From NCBI RefSeq assembly GCF_004793885.1, contig NZ_SRYG01000003.1, forward strand, positions 96,466 through 160,465: a stretch of 64,000 nt of DNA, given 5' to 3'. The notes below the pieces were generated by a model, which saw nothing but the letters and a program-made list of their open reading frames with translations, was not told where the DNA came from and ran no database searches. Positions 56,752 to 64,000 of this stretch are shown here, one piece after another. How positions within the stretch are numbered: the first letter of the stretch is position 1; each line of letters opens with the position of its first letter. The stretch is from Dubosiella muris. Lineage in GTDB: Bacteria > Bacillota_I > Bacilli_A > Erysipelotrichales > Erysipelotrichaceae. A program made the position numbers and the translations under genes.

Positions 56752-56806
56752 ACAAGATAAATCGCTTAGCCAAAATCCGCAAAACCCATTTTCCATCGAA
56801 AGAATA

Positions 56807-56815
56807 TGGTACAAT
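56807..56815 (+). promoter_or_regulatory. Extended -10 promoter of leaderless yaaA
   Basis: TGG plus TACAAT (56810–56815). The start is expected at 56822, the A of the yaaA ATG. The -35 is weak (T-rich, about 56787–56794). Confidence 0.55.
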
Positions 56816-56821
56816 ACGTCT

Positions 56822-57532
56822 ATGAAAATTATTGTTTCTCCTACAAAACAAATGAAGTTTAAAGACGACTTCTATATTCCTTACACTACGCCCGCTTTTT
56901 TAAAGGAAAGCGAACTTTTACGCGAAAAACTAAGCGCGCTTGATTTTGACACCTTGAAAAAAACAATGAAGGTCAGCGATAAAATGGCCGGAAAAGTTTA
57001 CGACTTGTTCCATACCGGCCATTCCGCGCGCGGATGTGCCCTTCTCTCTTATTCAGGCATCGCCTTCCAATACATGGCGCCTGGCGTCTTCACCGATCGG
57101 GAAATCGAATATGTGGAAAACCACCTGCGCATCCTTTCCGGCTTGTATGGCGTTTTGCGCCCCCTTGATCAAATCGAAGGGTACCGGCTTGAAATGCAAA
57201 CCAAGCTCCCCTTCTTTCCATTCTCGCTTTATGATTTTTGGAAAGACGCGCTGGCCCAAGCGCTGGACGACGAAATCATCCTCAATTTAGCCAGCGAGGA
57301 ATACGCCAAATGCATCCGCCCCTACAAACCGCTCATCGACGTCCGTTTTCTTGACGTGGACGGCAAGGAAAAAGGCGTCTACGTCAAAATGGCGCGCGGG
57401 GAAATGGTTCGCTACATGGCGGAAAAAAACATCGAGCGCGTCGAGGACATCCGCCATTTCGACCGGCAAAATTTCGCTTTTTGCCCGGAACGTTCCAATT
57501 CGCGTCTTTACGTCTTTCAAAAAACAAAATAA
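56822..57532 (+). CDS. yaaA: Peroxide stress protein YaaA (DUF328 family)
   Basis: The 236-residue protein starts MKIIVSPTKQMKF (usually MKIxxSPAK) and has ALLSYSGIAFQYMAPGVFTD, LSGLYGVLRPLDQIEGYRLEM, YKPLIDVRFLD and FDRQNFAF-type segments characteristic of the family. E. coli YaaA binds DNA and lowers free iron damage under peroxide stress. In this genome the function is inferred by family only. No ribosome site precedes the ATG, while an extended -10 box is placed for a leaderless message. A terminator follows. Confidence 0.93.
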   Translation: MKIIVSPTKQMKFKDDFYIPYTTPAFLKESELLREKLSALDFDTLKKTMKVSDKMAGKVYDLFHTGHSARGCALLSYSGIAFQYMAPGVFTDREIEYVENHLRILSGLYGVLRPLDQIEGYRLEMQTKLPFFPFSLYDFWKDALAQALDDEIILNLASEEYAKCIRPYKPLIDVRFLDVDGKEKGVYVKMARGEMVRYMAEKNIERVEDIRHFDRQNFAFCPERSNSRLYVFQKTK

Positions 57533-57537
57533 ATCGC

Positions 57538-57563
57538 AGGAAATCGGTGGATTTCCTTTTTTA
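57538..57563 (+). terminator. yaaA terminator
   Basis: AGGAAATC, loop GGTG, GATTTCCT and a T run. Confidence 0.88.
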
Positions 57564-57629
57564 CTTTTCGCAACATGCATGAAAAAAAGAAAGCGCCAAT
57601 TTGCGACAATAGAAAAAAAGGAGGTTCTT

Positions 57630-58472
57630 ATGAATAGTTATCAAATCCAGACGATGCAGACGGTCATCAACGCCATGGAAAGCCACCTTGACAAACGGCT
57701 TGATTTAGAAACGCTCGCCCAAACGGCCGGCTATTCAAAACACCATTTCCATCATGTGTTCACCTCGTTGACCGGCTTGCCGATTCACGACTACATTTTA
57801 CGAAGACGGCTGACCCAAGCCGCCCAACAGCTTGTCCACACCCAAAAACCGATTTTGGAAATCGCTCTGGAGGCCGGCTATCAAAGCCAGCAGGCGTTTA
57901 CTTCCGCTTTCAAAGGCATGTATAAACAAACGCCCCGCGCCTTTCGGAAAAACAACGCGTTTTATCCGCTCCAATGGAAATTCACAGGCGTCATCCTTCC
58001 ACAGCCCGCCAATCTCTCCCTTGCCTGGGCGAGTTTGACCGACCTGGATGACTGGATGGCGCTTAGCGCCCAAACGGTCAGCGGATTTCCTGGTTTGGAG
58101 GAAAACAGCCATCGAAAACAAATCCAAGTCGCGATTCGGCAACATCGCGCGATCGTGATCCGCGACCAGACCCATCTCATCGGCGCGCTTGTTTTTTCTC
58201 AACCAGCCGCGACCATCGAGTTTCTTGCCATCCACCCCCAGTATTCCTATCGTCAAATCGCCGCGATCTTTCTCGACTTTTTGATTCGAAACCGCGTGCT
58301 TGGCCCAACCATTAAAATTTCCACGTTTCGCGCCAACGACAAGGCGGATCCAGGCCAACGGAAAGCGTATGAGCAGCTTGGATTTACCGCCTCAGAGCTT
58401 CTCGTCGAATTTGGTTATCCAACCCAGCGCATGCTTCTTCAAGTCGCGCCCACGGAGTCAAAAAATGGCTGA
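57630..58472 (+). CDS. AraC-type regulator fused to a GNAT acetyltransferase-like domain
   Basis: A 280-residue protein. Its first 105 residues are two helix-turn-helix motifs of AraC type (LDLETLAQTAGYSKHHFHHV and IALEAGYQSQQAFTSAFKGM) at the N terminus, unlike most AraC proteins. The rest, after residue 150, resembles a GNAT fold: RAIVIRDQTHLIGALVFSQP, IEFLAIHPQYSYRQIAAIFL and KAYEQLGFTASELL (the G-x-x-G of acetyl-CoA binding is weakly matched). Similar AraC-GNAT or AraC-GyrI fusions regulate drug pumps. It overlaps the MATE gene by eight bases, so it probably controls that pump. The ATG at 57630 follows AGGAGG. Confidence 0.82.
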   Translation: MNSYQIQTMQTVINAMESHLDKRLDLETLAQTAGYSKHHFHHVFTSLTGLPIHDYILRRRLTQAAQQLVHTQKPILEIALEAGYQSQQAFTSAFKGMYKQTPRAFRKNNAFYPLQWKFTGVILPQPANLSLAWASLTDLDDWMALSAQTVSGFPGLEENSHRKQIQVAIRQHRAIVIRDQTHLIGALVFSQPAATIEFLAIHPQYSYRQIAAIFLDFLIRNRVLGPTIKISTFRANDKADPGQRKAYEQLGFTASELLVEFGYPTQRMLLQVAPTESKNG

Positions 58473-59796
58473 GAATCCATTTGAGCGAAACTGGACGGCG
58501 TCCGCCTTGCTCCGATTCGCCTTTCCGACAATCATCATGATGCTCTCGATGGGATTGTACACTTTAGCCGATACGATCTTTGTCGCCCGCTTCGTCAATA
58601 CGGACGCGTTGTCCGCCATCAACATCGTCTGCCCGGTTGTGAATCTAACCGTAGGGCTTGGGACAATGATCGCGACCGGCGCCAACGCCATCGTATCGCG
58701 AAACCTGGGAGCCGGCCAGGAAAGAGCGGCCAGAGAAAACTTCACCTTGCTCGTGCTGTACGGCGCCCTGCTTGGTCTTGCGCTTTTCGGAGCCGGCCTT
58801 GTATGGATCGACTCGATTGTGACTTTTCTGGGCGCGAGCCAACGCCTTTTTCCATACGCCAAAGCGTATTTGGAAATCGTTTTCCTGTTCGTTCCCGCCC
58901 AGCTGCTGCAAACCATCTTTTCCAATTTGTTTGTGACCGCCGGAAAGCCCGGCCTCGGATTCGGCCTGTCGGTTTTCGCCGGACTCGCCAATCTGGTTTT
59001 GGATGTTTTATTCATGACGCGCTTCCATATGGGAATTCAAGGCGCGGCACTCGGCACAGGCATCGGCTATTCGATTGGCACAATCGGCGGTCTTGTCTTT
59101 TTTTCCAAAAAGCGCGGCCCGCTCTTTTTTACTCGGCCAGCATGGAACGTGCGCGTCGTCATCCAGAGCTTATGGAACGGCTCTTCCGAAATGGTTTCGC
59201 AAGTTTCCAGCGCCGTGACGACCTTTTTGTTCAACCGCGCTATGCTCATTTTCGCAAACGAGGAGGGTGTCGCCGCCATCACGATCCTGATCTATTCGCA
59301 GTTTTTGCTCAACACCGTTTTTATCGGCTATTCGATTGGCGTCGCGCCCATCATTGGCTACAATTTGGGCGAGAAAAACACCCGCCAGCAAAAACGGGTG
59401 TTCGCGTTGAGTGTACGTTTCATCGCATGGACGTCCATCGCGATTTTCGTTCTCGCCCGCTGGAAAGGCGCGGATTTGATTGGACTCTTCGCTCCTTCGA
59501 CGTCTTCTGTATATCAAATCACAAAACAAGGCTTTCCGATTTTCGCGATCAGCTTTCTGTTTTGCGGCTTCAACCTTTTCGTTTCGTCCATGTTTACCGC
59601 CTTGTCCAACGGCGCCATTTCCGCCTTTCTCTCTTTTTTGCGCACCTTCGTCTTTCTTGCCGGCGCGATCGTGCTTTTGCCAGAAATTTTGGGAATCAAC
59701 GGAATCTGGTCCGCCCTGCCGCTCGCGGAAGGGGCCGCTTTTATTCTCTCGAGCGCTTGCTGCTTTCTCTTTAGAAAACGATACGGCTACGCTTGA
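58465..59796 (+). CDS. MATE-family multidrug efflux transporter
   Basis: The 443-residue protein has twelve membrane helices in two pseudo-repeats. It begins NPFERNWTASALLRFAFPTI and has MMLSMGLYTLADTIFVARFV, then GLGTMIATGANAIVSRNLGA, characteristic of the DinF/NorM-like group. It exports cationic drugs in exchange for Na+ or H+. It starts within the 3' end of the AraC-type gene (ATG at 58465; AraC stop at 58470–58472), so they are co-translated. The terminator at 59800–59833 closes the unit. Confidence 0.93.
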   Translation: MAENPFERNWTASALLRFAFPTIIMMLSMGLYTLADTIFVARFVNTDALSAINIVCPVVNLTVGLGTMIATGANAIVSRNLGAGQERAARENFTLLVLYGALLGLALFGAGLVWIDSIVTFLGASQRLFPYAKAYLEIVFLFVPAQLLQTIFSNLFVTAGKPGLGFGLSVFAGLANLVLDVLFMTRFHMGIQGAALGTGIGYSIGTIGGLVFFSKKRGPLFFTRPAWNVRVVIQSLWNGSSEMVSQVSSAVTTFLFNRAMLIFANEEGVAAITILIYSQFLLNTVFIGYSIGVAPIIGYNLGEKNTRQQKRVFALSVRFIAWTSIAIFVLARWKGADLIGLFAPSTSSVYQITKQGFPIFAISFLFCGFNLFVSSMFTALSNGAISAFLSFLRTFVFLAGAIVLLPEILGINGIWSALPLAEGAAFILSSACCFLFRKRYGYA

Positions 59797-59799
59797 CAA

Positions 59800-59833
59800 A
59801 AAAAAACAGCAACTCTCTCGTGCTGTCTTTTTT
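59800..59833 (+). terminator. MATE gene terminator
   Basis: ACAGCA (59806–59811), nine-base loop, TGCTGT (59821–59826), T-rich tail; A run on the other side. Confidence 0.8.
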
Positions 59834-59847
59834 GGGTATCCAAATTA

Positions 59848-59936
59848 TTTAGGGGTCTAGACTTCTTTTTTTACGAAAGTGGCTTAGACCCCAAAATTGC
59901 CCCCAAAATTTCTTGGGAAACCCCTAAAGATTTTGG
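59848..59936. other. Structured intergenic region with competing stems
   Basis: GGGGTCTA (59852–59859) pairs with TAGACCCC (59885–59892); TTTAGGGGT (59848–59856) can instead pair with ACCCCTAAA (59920–59928). CCCCAAAATT occurs twice in tandem (59889–59898, 59901–59910) and can pair with ATTTTGG after it. It lies between convergent genes, so it could be a complex terminator or a small RNA. Confidence 0.45.
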
Positions 59937-59952
59937 TTGCCCCTTTTTTTCC

Positions 59953-60906
59953 TTACGCTTCTTTTTTCTTTTTCATCACGCCATACACAATGCCGCCAAT
60001 CAGCAACAGCGCCAAAGCGCCCATTCCCAACAGGGCCGGCATCGACAAGAACGACTTCGAAGCGTCGCCATTTTCGTTTTCTTCCGGTCCGGCCAACGGC
60101 ACGTTGTCATCCTCAATGTCCACGATATCCTGCGGTCCGGTCGGGTTGTCCGTTTCATCGCCTGCCGGCGGAGTCGTCGCGTCCTCGCCGCCCGGTGTTG
60201 GCGCTGGCGTTGGACCTTCCTCCGTGCCTGGCGTCGTTTCTGGCGTCGTGGCCGGGGTCGTACCCGGTTCTGTCACAGTTTCCGTTTCCGTGTCGGTCAC
60301 CGTTGTCGTATTGCCTGGAATCGTGCCCGGCGCCTCGATTGGCTCGTACCAGAAGTTGAAGTTGTGGCTTTTTCCTTCTTCCAGCGTGAACCGCGCGTTT
60401 CTCGCTTGCGGGGAATATCCTTCAATGTACGGAAACGACATGACGACCTGCTCGTTCAAGTTGCCCGTATACTTTGAGGGCTCCATTCCCGCGATTGGCT
60501 GTCTTGTTCGCGTATCCATGTAGTTGATCGTGTACTCCACTGGATCCAAAAGCAAGTTGTATGTGACCACGTAGTCCTGATCGGCCGTCACCGGACTGCC
60601 ACCCAAATACACGGTGTCGCTCAACAAATCCTCGCCGCTCACCTTGATCGTGCCCGGAATGTACGGCTTCCCGCTCTCCCCGCTAGTCGCGATCAAATCC
60701 TGCGCGTTCAAGGAAGGAAGCGCCTCTCCATAGCCAAGTTCCAGCTCCATGTATTCCTGGTTCGGATCGTCTTTAAAATACCCATGGTTGCCCCGGTAAA
60801 TGCGAATCGTATACGAATACGGCTCTTCGTTTTCTTCCGCCACGATCGGGCTGGCCATCATTCCAAAAGAAAGCAGAAGCGCGCCAAAAAGTTTCCTCTT
60901 TTTCAT
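59953..60906 (-). CDS. Surface protein with MucBP-like region and C-terminal membrane anchor
   Basis: The 317-residue precursor starts MKKRKLFGALLLSFGMMASP, a signal peptide, at the ATG at 60906 (AGGAGG upstream). The middle has a MucBP-like segment: VEYTINYMDTRTRQPIAGME … YIEGYSPQ … NFNFWYEP. A Thr/Pro/Glu-rich stalk (TTTVTDTETETVTEPGTTPA…) leads to a C-terminal hydrophobic helix and KKKKEA. Before the helix stands DNVPLAGPEE, not LPXTG; a non-standard sorting signal or a plain membrane anchor are both possible. It is the last gene of the surface-protein operon. Confidence 0.75.
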   Translation of the reverse strand: MKKRKLFGALLLSFGMMASPIVAEENEEPYSYTIRIYRGNHGYFKDDPNQEYMELELGYGEALPSLNAQDLIATSGESGKPYIPGTIKVSGEDLLSDTVYLGGSPVTADQDYVVTYNLLLDPVEYTINYMDTRTRQPIAGMEPSKYTGNLNEQVVMSFPYIEGYSPQARNARFTLEEGKSHNFNFWYEPIEAPGTIPGNTTTVTDTETETVTEPGTTPATTPETTPGTEEGPTPAPTPGGEDATTPPAGDETDNPTGPQDIVDIEDDNVPLAGPEENENGDASKSFLSMPALLGMGALALLLIGGIVYGVMKKKKEA

Positions 60907-60907
60907 G

Positions 60908-61639
60908 CTAGTCCTCCTCCTTCTTTCTCTCTTTGATGCCAAACAAGGCGAGAATCAGCAAGAGCGCGCCGCTGATGCCGCTCACCAAAAGCCACGGCAG
61001 CCGGTTCGTCAACGTCGACGTGTTTACGATCCGGTTTTTCTTCGTCGTGTGGATCACCCGGTCCGCTTCCCGCTTCGGTTCCGTATCGCTCACCTCGGTC
61101 GCGAACTGCATCGCCACTTCCGCCATCGTTTCCTGGTAGTCGTTTCCTTGCGTCTCGCCATCCAAAGCGATTTCCAGCGACACGACCCCAGACTGGTTGT
61201 TGTTGAGGGTATCCAGGAACACATAGTCCTCCAGCCCTTCGGCCGCTTCCATCAGGCCGGCCTGTCCCTGCCCGCCCAACGACTTGCTTTCATACAACGT
61301 CCGCGAGCCGGTCGGTCCTTCGTACGTCAGACGGTATTCATAGCCGCCGCCCAGTGTCCGTTCCGCGTCCGCCTCCTGCAAAGACTGCACGACCTCGTTG
61401 CTCAAATACCAGTTGGTCGGCTTGGAAAAGTCGTTCACCACCCGCATCTGGATCGTGGTCGAGTCGCCCGGCTGCATGTCGGCGATATTTCCCAGCAGTT
61501 TCTTATCCGGATCGTTGTAGTCCATTTCCTCGTTCTTTGTGAACGTGACCGTTCCGCTCAAATCTTTCGCCATCACCGGAAGCGTCAAGGAAGAAACGAG
61601 TCCGGCCATCAAAAGCAGATTTCCTATCTTTTTCTTCAT
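60908..61639 (-). CDS. Secreted, membrane-anchored protein of the surface operon
   Basis: A 243-residue protein: signal peptide (IGNLLLMAGLVSSLTLPVMA), a 165-residue beta-rich outside part starting DLSGTVTFTKNEEMDYNDPD, and a C-terminal helix (LPWLLVSGISGALLLILALF) with basic tail. It has no known domain that I recognise; the segment PGDSTTIQMRVVNDFSKPTN resembles the immunoglobulin-like strands of TasA-type proteins and shared features suggest a common family. It is one base from the next gene, and 13 after the previous one. Confidence 0.72.
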   Translation of the reverse strand: MKKKIGNLLLMAGLVSSLTLPVMAKDLSGTVTFTKNEEMDYNDPDKKLLGNIADMQPGDSTTIQMRVVNDFSKPTNWYLSNEVVQSLQEADAERTLGGGYEYRLTYEGPTGSRTLYESKSLGGQGQAGLMEAAEGLEDYVFLDTLNNNQSGVVSLEIALDGETQGNDYQETMAEVAMQFATEVSDTEPKREADRVIHTTKKNRIVNTSTLTNRLPWLLVSGISGALLLILALFGIKERKKEED

Positions 61640-61652
61640 CCCTTTCTCCTTC

Positions 61653-62357
61653 CTAGTCGAGCGCGATCGTGTTCTCGTCGCCCGACACGCTCACGCCCCA
61701 GGCGCTCTTGATCGCCTCTTCGGCGTGCCGGTTTTGCACCGCGTCCACTTTCGCTTCCAAATGGAACTTCAAATCGTCGTAGTCGTACGCCGTGTCGCTT
61801 TTGTGCTTCATCACATCCGGATGGATCCGAATGGTTTCCGTCAAATTGGTCGTCGAAACATTGGGCGCAAGCACGCTCGAATAGTAATACACTTCCCGCT
61901 CTGGCGTCGAGGCGTCCGGGTCTTTCATCCATCCAGCGCCCAAGCCTTCCAGCTCGATGTATTCCGGTTTCAAATCCACCCGTTTTCCTTGTTCGTCTGT
62001 CCAGTATTTCGTAATCGTCACCCGCACGAATTGCGGAATCGAGCCGATGTTTCGCACCGCGATTTGTTCCGGATAGGCGTAGCCTAGCTTCAGCTTCTTG
62101 TCCGCCTTCACGGCCGGCAGTTTCAATTCACCTTCTGGCGAATTATTATTGTAGCCATTCTCCGCCACCGGATTTTTGTTTTCCAGCAGCGCCACGTCGA
62201 TGCTCGACACGTTCATCGTCGCGTGGAACGGCGAGGACGTTTCGTTCAAAACGGCTCGCGTCCCTTCGATTCCCGTGCCTAGAAGCAGGCCGAGCGCCAT
62301 GACAAACAGCAGCGCGATCACGATTGGTCTCGATAAAAATTGTTTGAACTTCTTCAT
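61653..62357 (-). CDS. TasA/CalY-like secreted protein (larger)
   Basis: A 234-residue protein starting at 62357 with a signal anchor (RPIVIALLFVMALGLLLGTG) followed by TRAVLNETSSPFHATMNVSS. The pattern IAVRNIGSIPQFVRVTITKYW is characteristic of camelysin/TasA-type proteins, in which secreted subunits build matrix fibres and are processed by a dedicated signal peptidase (SipW). The start at 62357 has a GAGGG-type site; upstream in-frame codons are not supported. Likely part of an extracellular fibre or matrix, by analogy. Confidence 0.7.
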   Translation of the reverse strand: MKKFKQFLSRPIVIALLFVMALGLLLGTGIEGTRAVLNETSSPFHATMNVSSIDVALLENKNPVAENGYNNNSPEGELKLPAVKADKKLKLGYAYPEQIAVRNIGSIPQFVRVTITKYWTDEQGKRVDLKPEYIELEGLGAGWMKDPDASTPEREVYYYSSVLAPNVSTTNLTETIRIHPDVMKHKSDTAYDYDDLKFHLEAKVDAVQNRHAEEAIKSAWGVSVSGDENTIALD

Positions 62358-62371
62358 CTTCGATTCCCTCT

Positions 62372-62863
62372 CTAAGCCCACGCGTTTGGATCCGGCACGA
62401 CTTGTCCGTTTTCATCGTAAATGACCGGCGCCGATTCCGCGACGACGATCACGTTGAACGAATCCGCCTCGAAATCTCCCTTGACCTGGATCGAGGCGCG
62501 TAGTGTCGTGGTCGACTCGCCCGGCTCCACGATGGGCGTGTAGTAGTAAAAGCCATCCGCGCGGGCCGGCACTTCCCAGCCGTCCTCGCCTTCCACGAAC
62601 ACTTGCGAAACCGGCGAGCCGCCCTCGTCAGGGTAAAACAGCTTGACCCGTACGAACACCGCTTGCGAATTCTCGTTGTTGCGCACCGCGATCGACTTTG
62701 TCAAATCGTCCACGTCTTCGGTAATGTCGGTGTCGTTGCCTAGTTCAATGCCGTATTCGCCATCCGCACGCGCGTTGGTCGTAAAGTAGGCGTAGGCCGT
62801 TCCCACGCTCGAAGCGCCAAGCAAGGCGAGCGCCAGAGAAAAGATCATCCATTTCTTCTTCAT
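62372..62863 (-). CDS. TasA/CalY-like secreted protein (smaller)
   Basis: A 163-residue protein with signal peptide (MIFSLALALLGASSVGTAYA) immediately followed by YFTTNARADG, the A-x-A-Y-F-T junction seen in camelysin/TasA-type proteins. The rest (IAVRNNENSQAVFVRVKLFY, YYYTPIVEPGESTTTLRASI) shares the V-R-N…V-R-V pattern with the next gene. It could start at 62869 (ATG overlapping the previous stop) or 62863; GGAGGG spacing favours 62863. It may be the minor fibre component. Confidence 0.72.
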   Translation of the reverse strand: MKKKWMIFSLALALLGASSVGTAYAYFTTNARADGEYGIELGNDTDITEDVDDLTKSIAVRNNENSQAVFVRVKLFYPDEGGSPVSQVFVEGEDGWEVPARADGFYYYTPIVEPGESTTTLRASIQVKGDFEADSFNVIVVAESAPVIYDENGQVVPDPNAWA

Positions 62864-62865
62864 AC

Positions 62866-63906
62866 TCATTCACCCTCCCGGCTGTACCGCTGGTTCACGT
62901 CCCAGCTTTCGCCGTTTCTCGTAAACGTGTTGTTCACGCTTGTGCCATGGTTGTTGTTGGGAACCAGGGCGTTCACAAAGTCAAACGTCAGTTCCACATC
63001 GCCATCCGCCAGCTCTTGCGAAGGGCTTCCGGAAACGAGCGTGTAGGAAGCGCCGGTATACACTTCCTCGACCGTCACGACGGAGCCGACTGGAATGTTG
63101 TCCACTTCGATTGTTCCCGACGTCGTATCGGTCAGCACGAGCTGTTCGACACCCGAGTACACGACTTCCCCATCGTACTCGGCGGTGATTTCAAAGACGA
63201 ACATGGCCGGGGCGAAGCCGCCCAGCGCGTCCACCTGCTTGTGGATGACAATACGGCCGTCCTCGCGCGGTTCCTGGGACGCTTTGAGCGTCATTGTAAA
63301 GTCATACTGCCAATCCGTTCCGTTGACCGTGTTGTTTTCTCCATTCTCGTCCATGCGCGATGGCAAAGCCACCAGCGAAGGGTTGAACGTGTATTTGTAC
63401 TGGCTCGTATTTACAAACGAAAGGACTTTTTCCGTTCCGTCTGTCGAGCCGACCATCGTCTGTTCGAGCGAGTCGGCCAGCGTCATATCGGCGCGTCGCG
63501 GCATTGTTAAATACAGGCCCGGTTCCAAGCGGGCTTTGTCCAAAACCGAAACGGTCGCGACGGGTTCCGGTTTTGACTGCGCTACGATTTGGCCGGCTTG
63601 CTGCGACAAGGCCGTGTAGTCGACTGCCGCCAGGTTTTTCAACGCGGGCGCCAGCGCTTCAAACGTTTCGGTCGCCTCGAACGAATACGAGTCGACGCCC
63701 GGATCCTCGATGGCCGAAGCGACTTTGAACACGTCCACTACCACGTCGGCGGATTCCAGATCGTCCGCGTATTCGGGTAGCGGCGAAAACGACAGTGAAC
63801 ACGTTTCCTTCAAGTCCACGGCGAGCGTTCGCGAGATGGCGGGCAGCCCGAGCGCGAACACAAGCGCCACCAAACCAATGATCCAGCCTAATTTCTTCCT
63901 TTTCAT
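62866..63906 (-). CDS. Pilin-like surface protein with FctA/DUF5979-type domain
   Basis: A 346-residue secreted protein: signal peptide (LGWIIGLVALVFALGLPAIS), an N-terminal domain with VVVDVFKVASAIEDPGVDSY, typical of isopeptide-bonded pilin modules, and near residues 230–310 RIVIHKQVDALGGFAPAMFVFEIT … GSVVTVEEVYTGASYTLVSG, which fits DUF5979/Spy0128-like beta domains of Gram-positive pilins. Internal lysine-asparagine crosslinks are common in this family but cannot be confirmed here. No C-terminal sorting signal is present, which is unusual for a pilin. It overlaps the upstream gene's stop in ATGA. Confidence 0.7.
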   Translation of the reverse strand: MKRKKLGWIIGLVALVFALGLPAISRTLAVDLKETCSLSFSPLPEYADDLESADVVVDVFKVASAIEDPGVDSYSFEATETFEALAPALKNLAAVDYTALSQQAGQIVAQSKPEPVATVSVLDKARLEPGLYLTMPRRADMTLADSLEQTMVGSTDGTEKVLSFVNTSQYKYTFNPSLVALPSRMDENGENNTVNGTDWQYDFTMTLKASQEPREDGRIVIHKQVDALGGFAPAMFVFEITAEYDGEVVYSGVEQLVLTDTTSGTIEVDNIPVGSVVTVEEVYTGASYTLVSGSPSQELADGDVELTFDFVNALVPNNNHGTSVNNTFTRNGESWDVNQRYSREGE

Positions 63907-64000
63907 ACTCCTTTATCCTTTCTTTCCACTCTCTTTTTCACGATATTTTTCACGATCCATCCTATGCCCAGCGCCACAAAGAGGAGCACCCCGACAAAGA
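63903..64000 (-). CDS. C-terminal end of a membrane protein (signal peptidase or sortase likely), partial
   Basis: The frame reads FVGVLLFVALGIGWIVKNIV and then KKRVERKDKGV before a TGA at 63903–63905, overlapping the pilin-like start in ATGA. A single C-terminal helix with a basic cytoplasmic tail suits both a SipW-type signal peptidase I (usual partner of TasA-like proteins) and a class C sortase. The rest is off the window, so neither can be proved. Confidence 0.6.
   Translation of the reverse strand, partial: FVGVLLFVALGIGWIVKNIVKKRVERKDKGV

Noticed and set aside
1-64000. CRISPR array
   Set aside because: No set of regularly spaced direct repeats was noticed; the repeats found are the Rpn duplication and protein-coding repeats.
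1-64000. tRNA genes
   Set aside because: No GGTTCGAATCC-type T-loop with matching acceptor stem was noticed; the T-box only mimics part of this logic.

Overview
The window looks like chromosome from a low- to mid-GC Gram-positive Firmicute, most likely of the Erysipelotrichia. This rests on gene content: EzrA, a Bce-type two-component/ABC module, a T-box before thrS, TasA-like and pilin-like surface proteins, a choline-binding-type repeat protein, near-consensus AGGAGG ribosome sites, and an ezrA–cysteine desulfurase–thiI group beside rpsD. No rRNA or marker alignment was possible, so the family is an inference. The core is by eye GC-rich at third codon positions, which creates many long antisense shadow frames. 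The first 5.8 kb and an IS607 element near 38–40 kb are clearly AT-richer and look acquired.

Layout. 1–5.8 kb: a decaying acquired island with the end of an IS66-type element, a truncated protein kinase, a 1241-residue STAND-like protein, and remnants of RhuM and DUF4238 genes. 5.8–13.7 kb: RNA and translation genes (rlmD, an RlmA-type methyltransferase, thiI, cysteine desulfurase), ezrA, and rpsD with a leader. 13.7–18 kb: a PTS A-C-B transporter, a DNase I-fold hydrolase and a divergent LacI-type regulator with repeated operators. 18–22 kb: a Bce-like regulator/kinase and its ABC transporter. 22–28 kb: two M16 peptidases, a choline-binding-type NlpC-like secreted protein, trmL and rdgB. 28–35 kb: branched-chain amino acid genes ilvB-ilvN-ilvD and ilvA around a DUF815 ATPase. 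35–40 kb: an ABC exporter and an IS607 element with TnpB. 40–43.5 kb: T-box, thrS and a lipoprotein. 43.5–48.5 kb: a heavy-metal ATPase with a separate metal-binding domain protein, feoAB and a divergent ArsR regulator. 48.6 kb: a solitary 5S rRNA gene. 48.8–52 kb: FUSC-like membrane protein, M42 peptidase, YbaK, DUF5655. 52–55.5 kb: a heteromeric ABC exporter behind a 20-codon leader ORF. 55.5–59.8 kb: an Rpn nuclease with a duplicated C-terminal part, yaaA, an AraC–acetyltransferase fusion and a MATE pump. 59.9–64 kb: a surface-protein operon continuing off the window.

Strongest candidates for something undescribed: (1) the region before the ABC exporter at 52 kb, where a 20-codon ORF with an excellent ribosome site overlaps two mutually exclusive hairpins, the second covering the exporter's likely ribosome site; (2) the STAND-like protein plus overlapping kinase at 0.3–4.3 kb, which resembles a two-gene defence cassette broken at an IS66 end; (3) the Rpn gene with an internal start for its C-terminal part and a second, free-standing copy of that part; (4) at least three genes with a -10 box exactly placed so that transcription would start on the A of the ATG; (5) a terminator hairpin whose loop carries the apparent response-regulator site of the next promoter.

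All coordinates and motifs were read by eye and from translations. No alignment, folding or database search was run.
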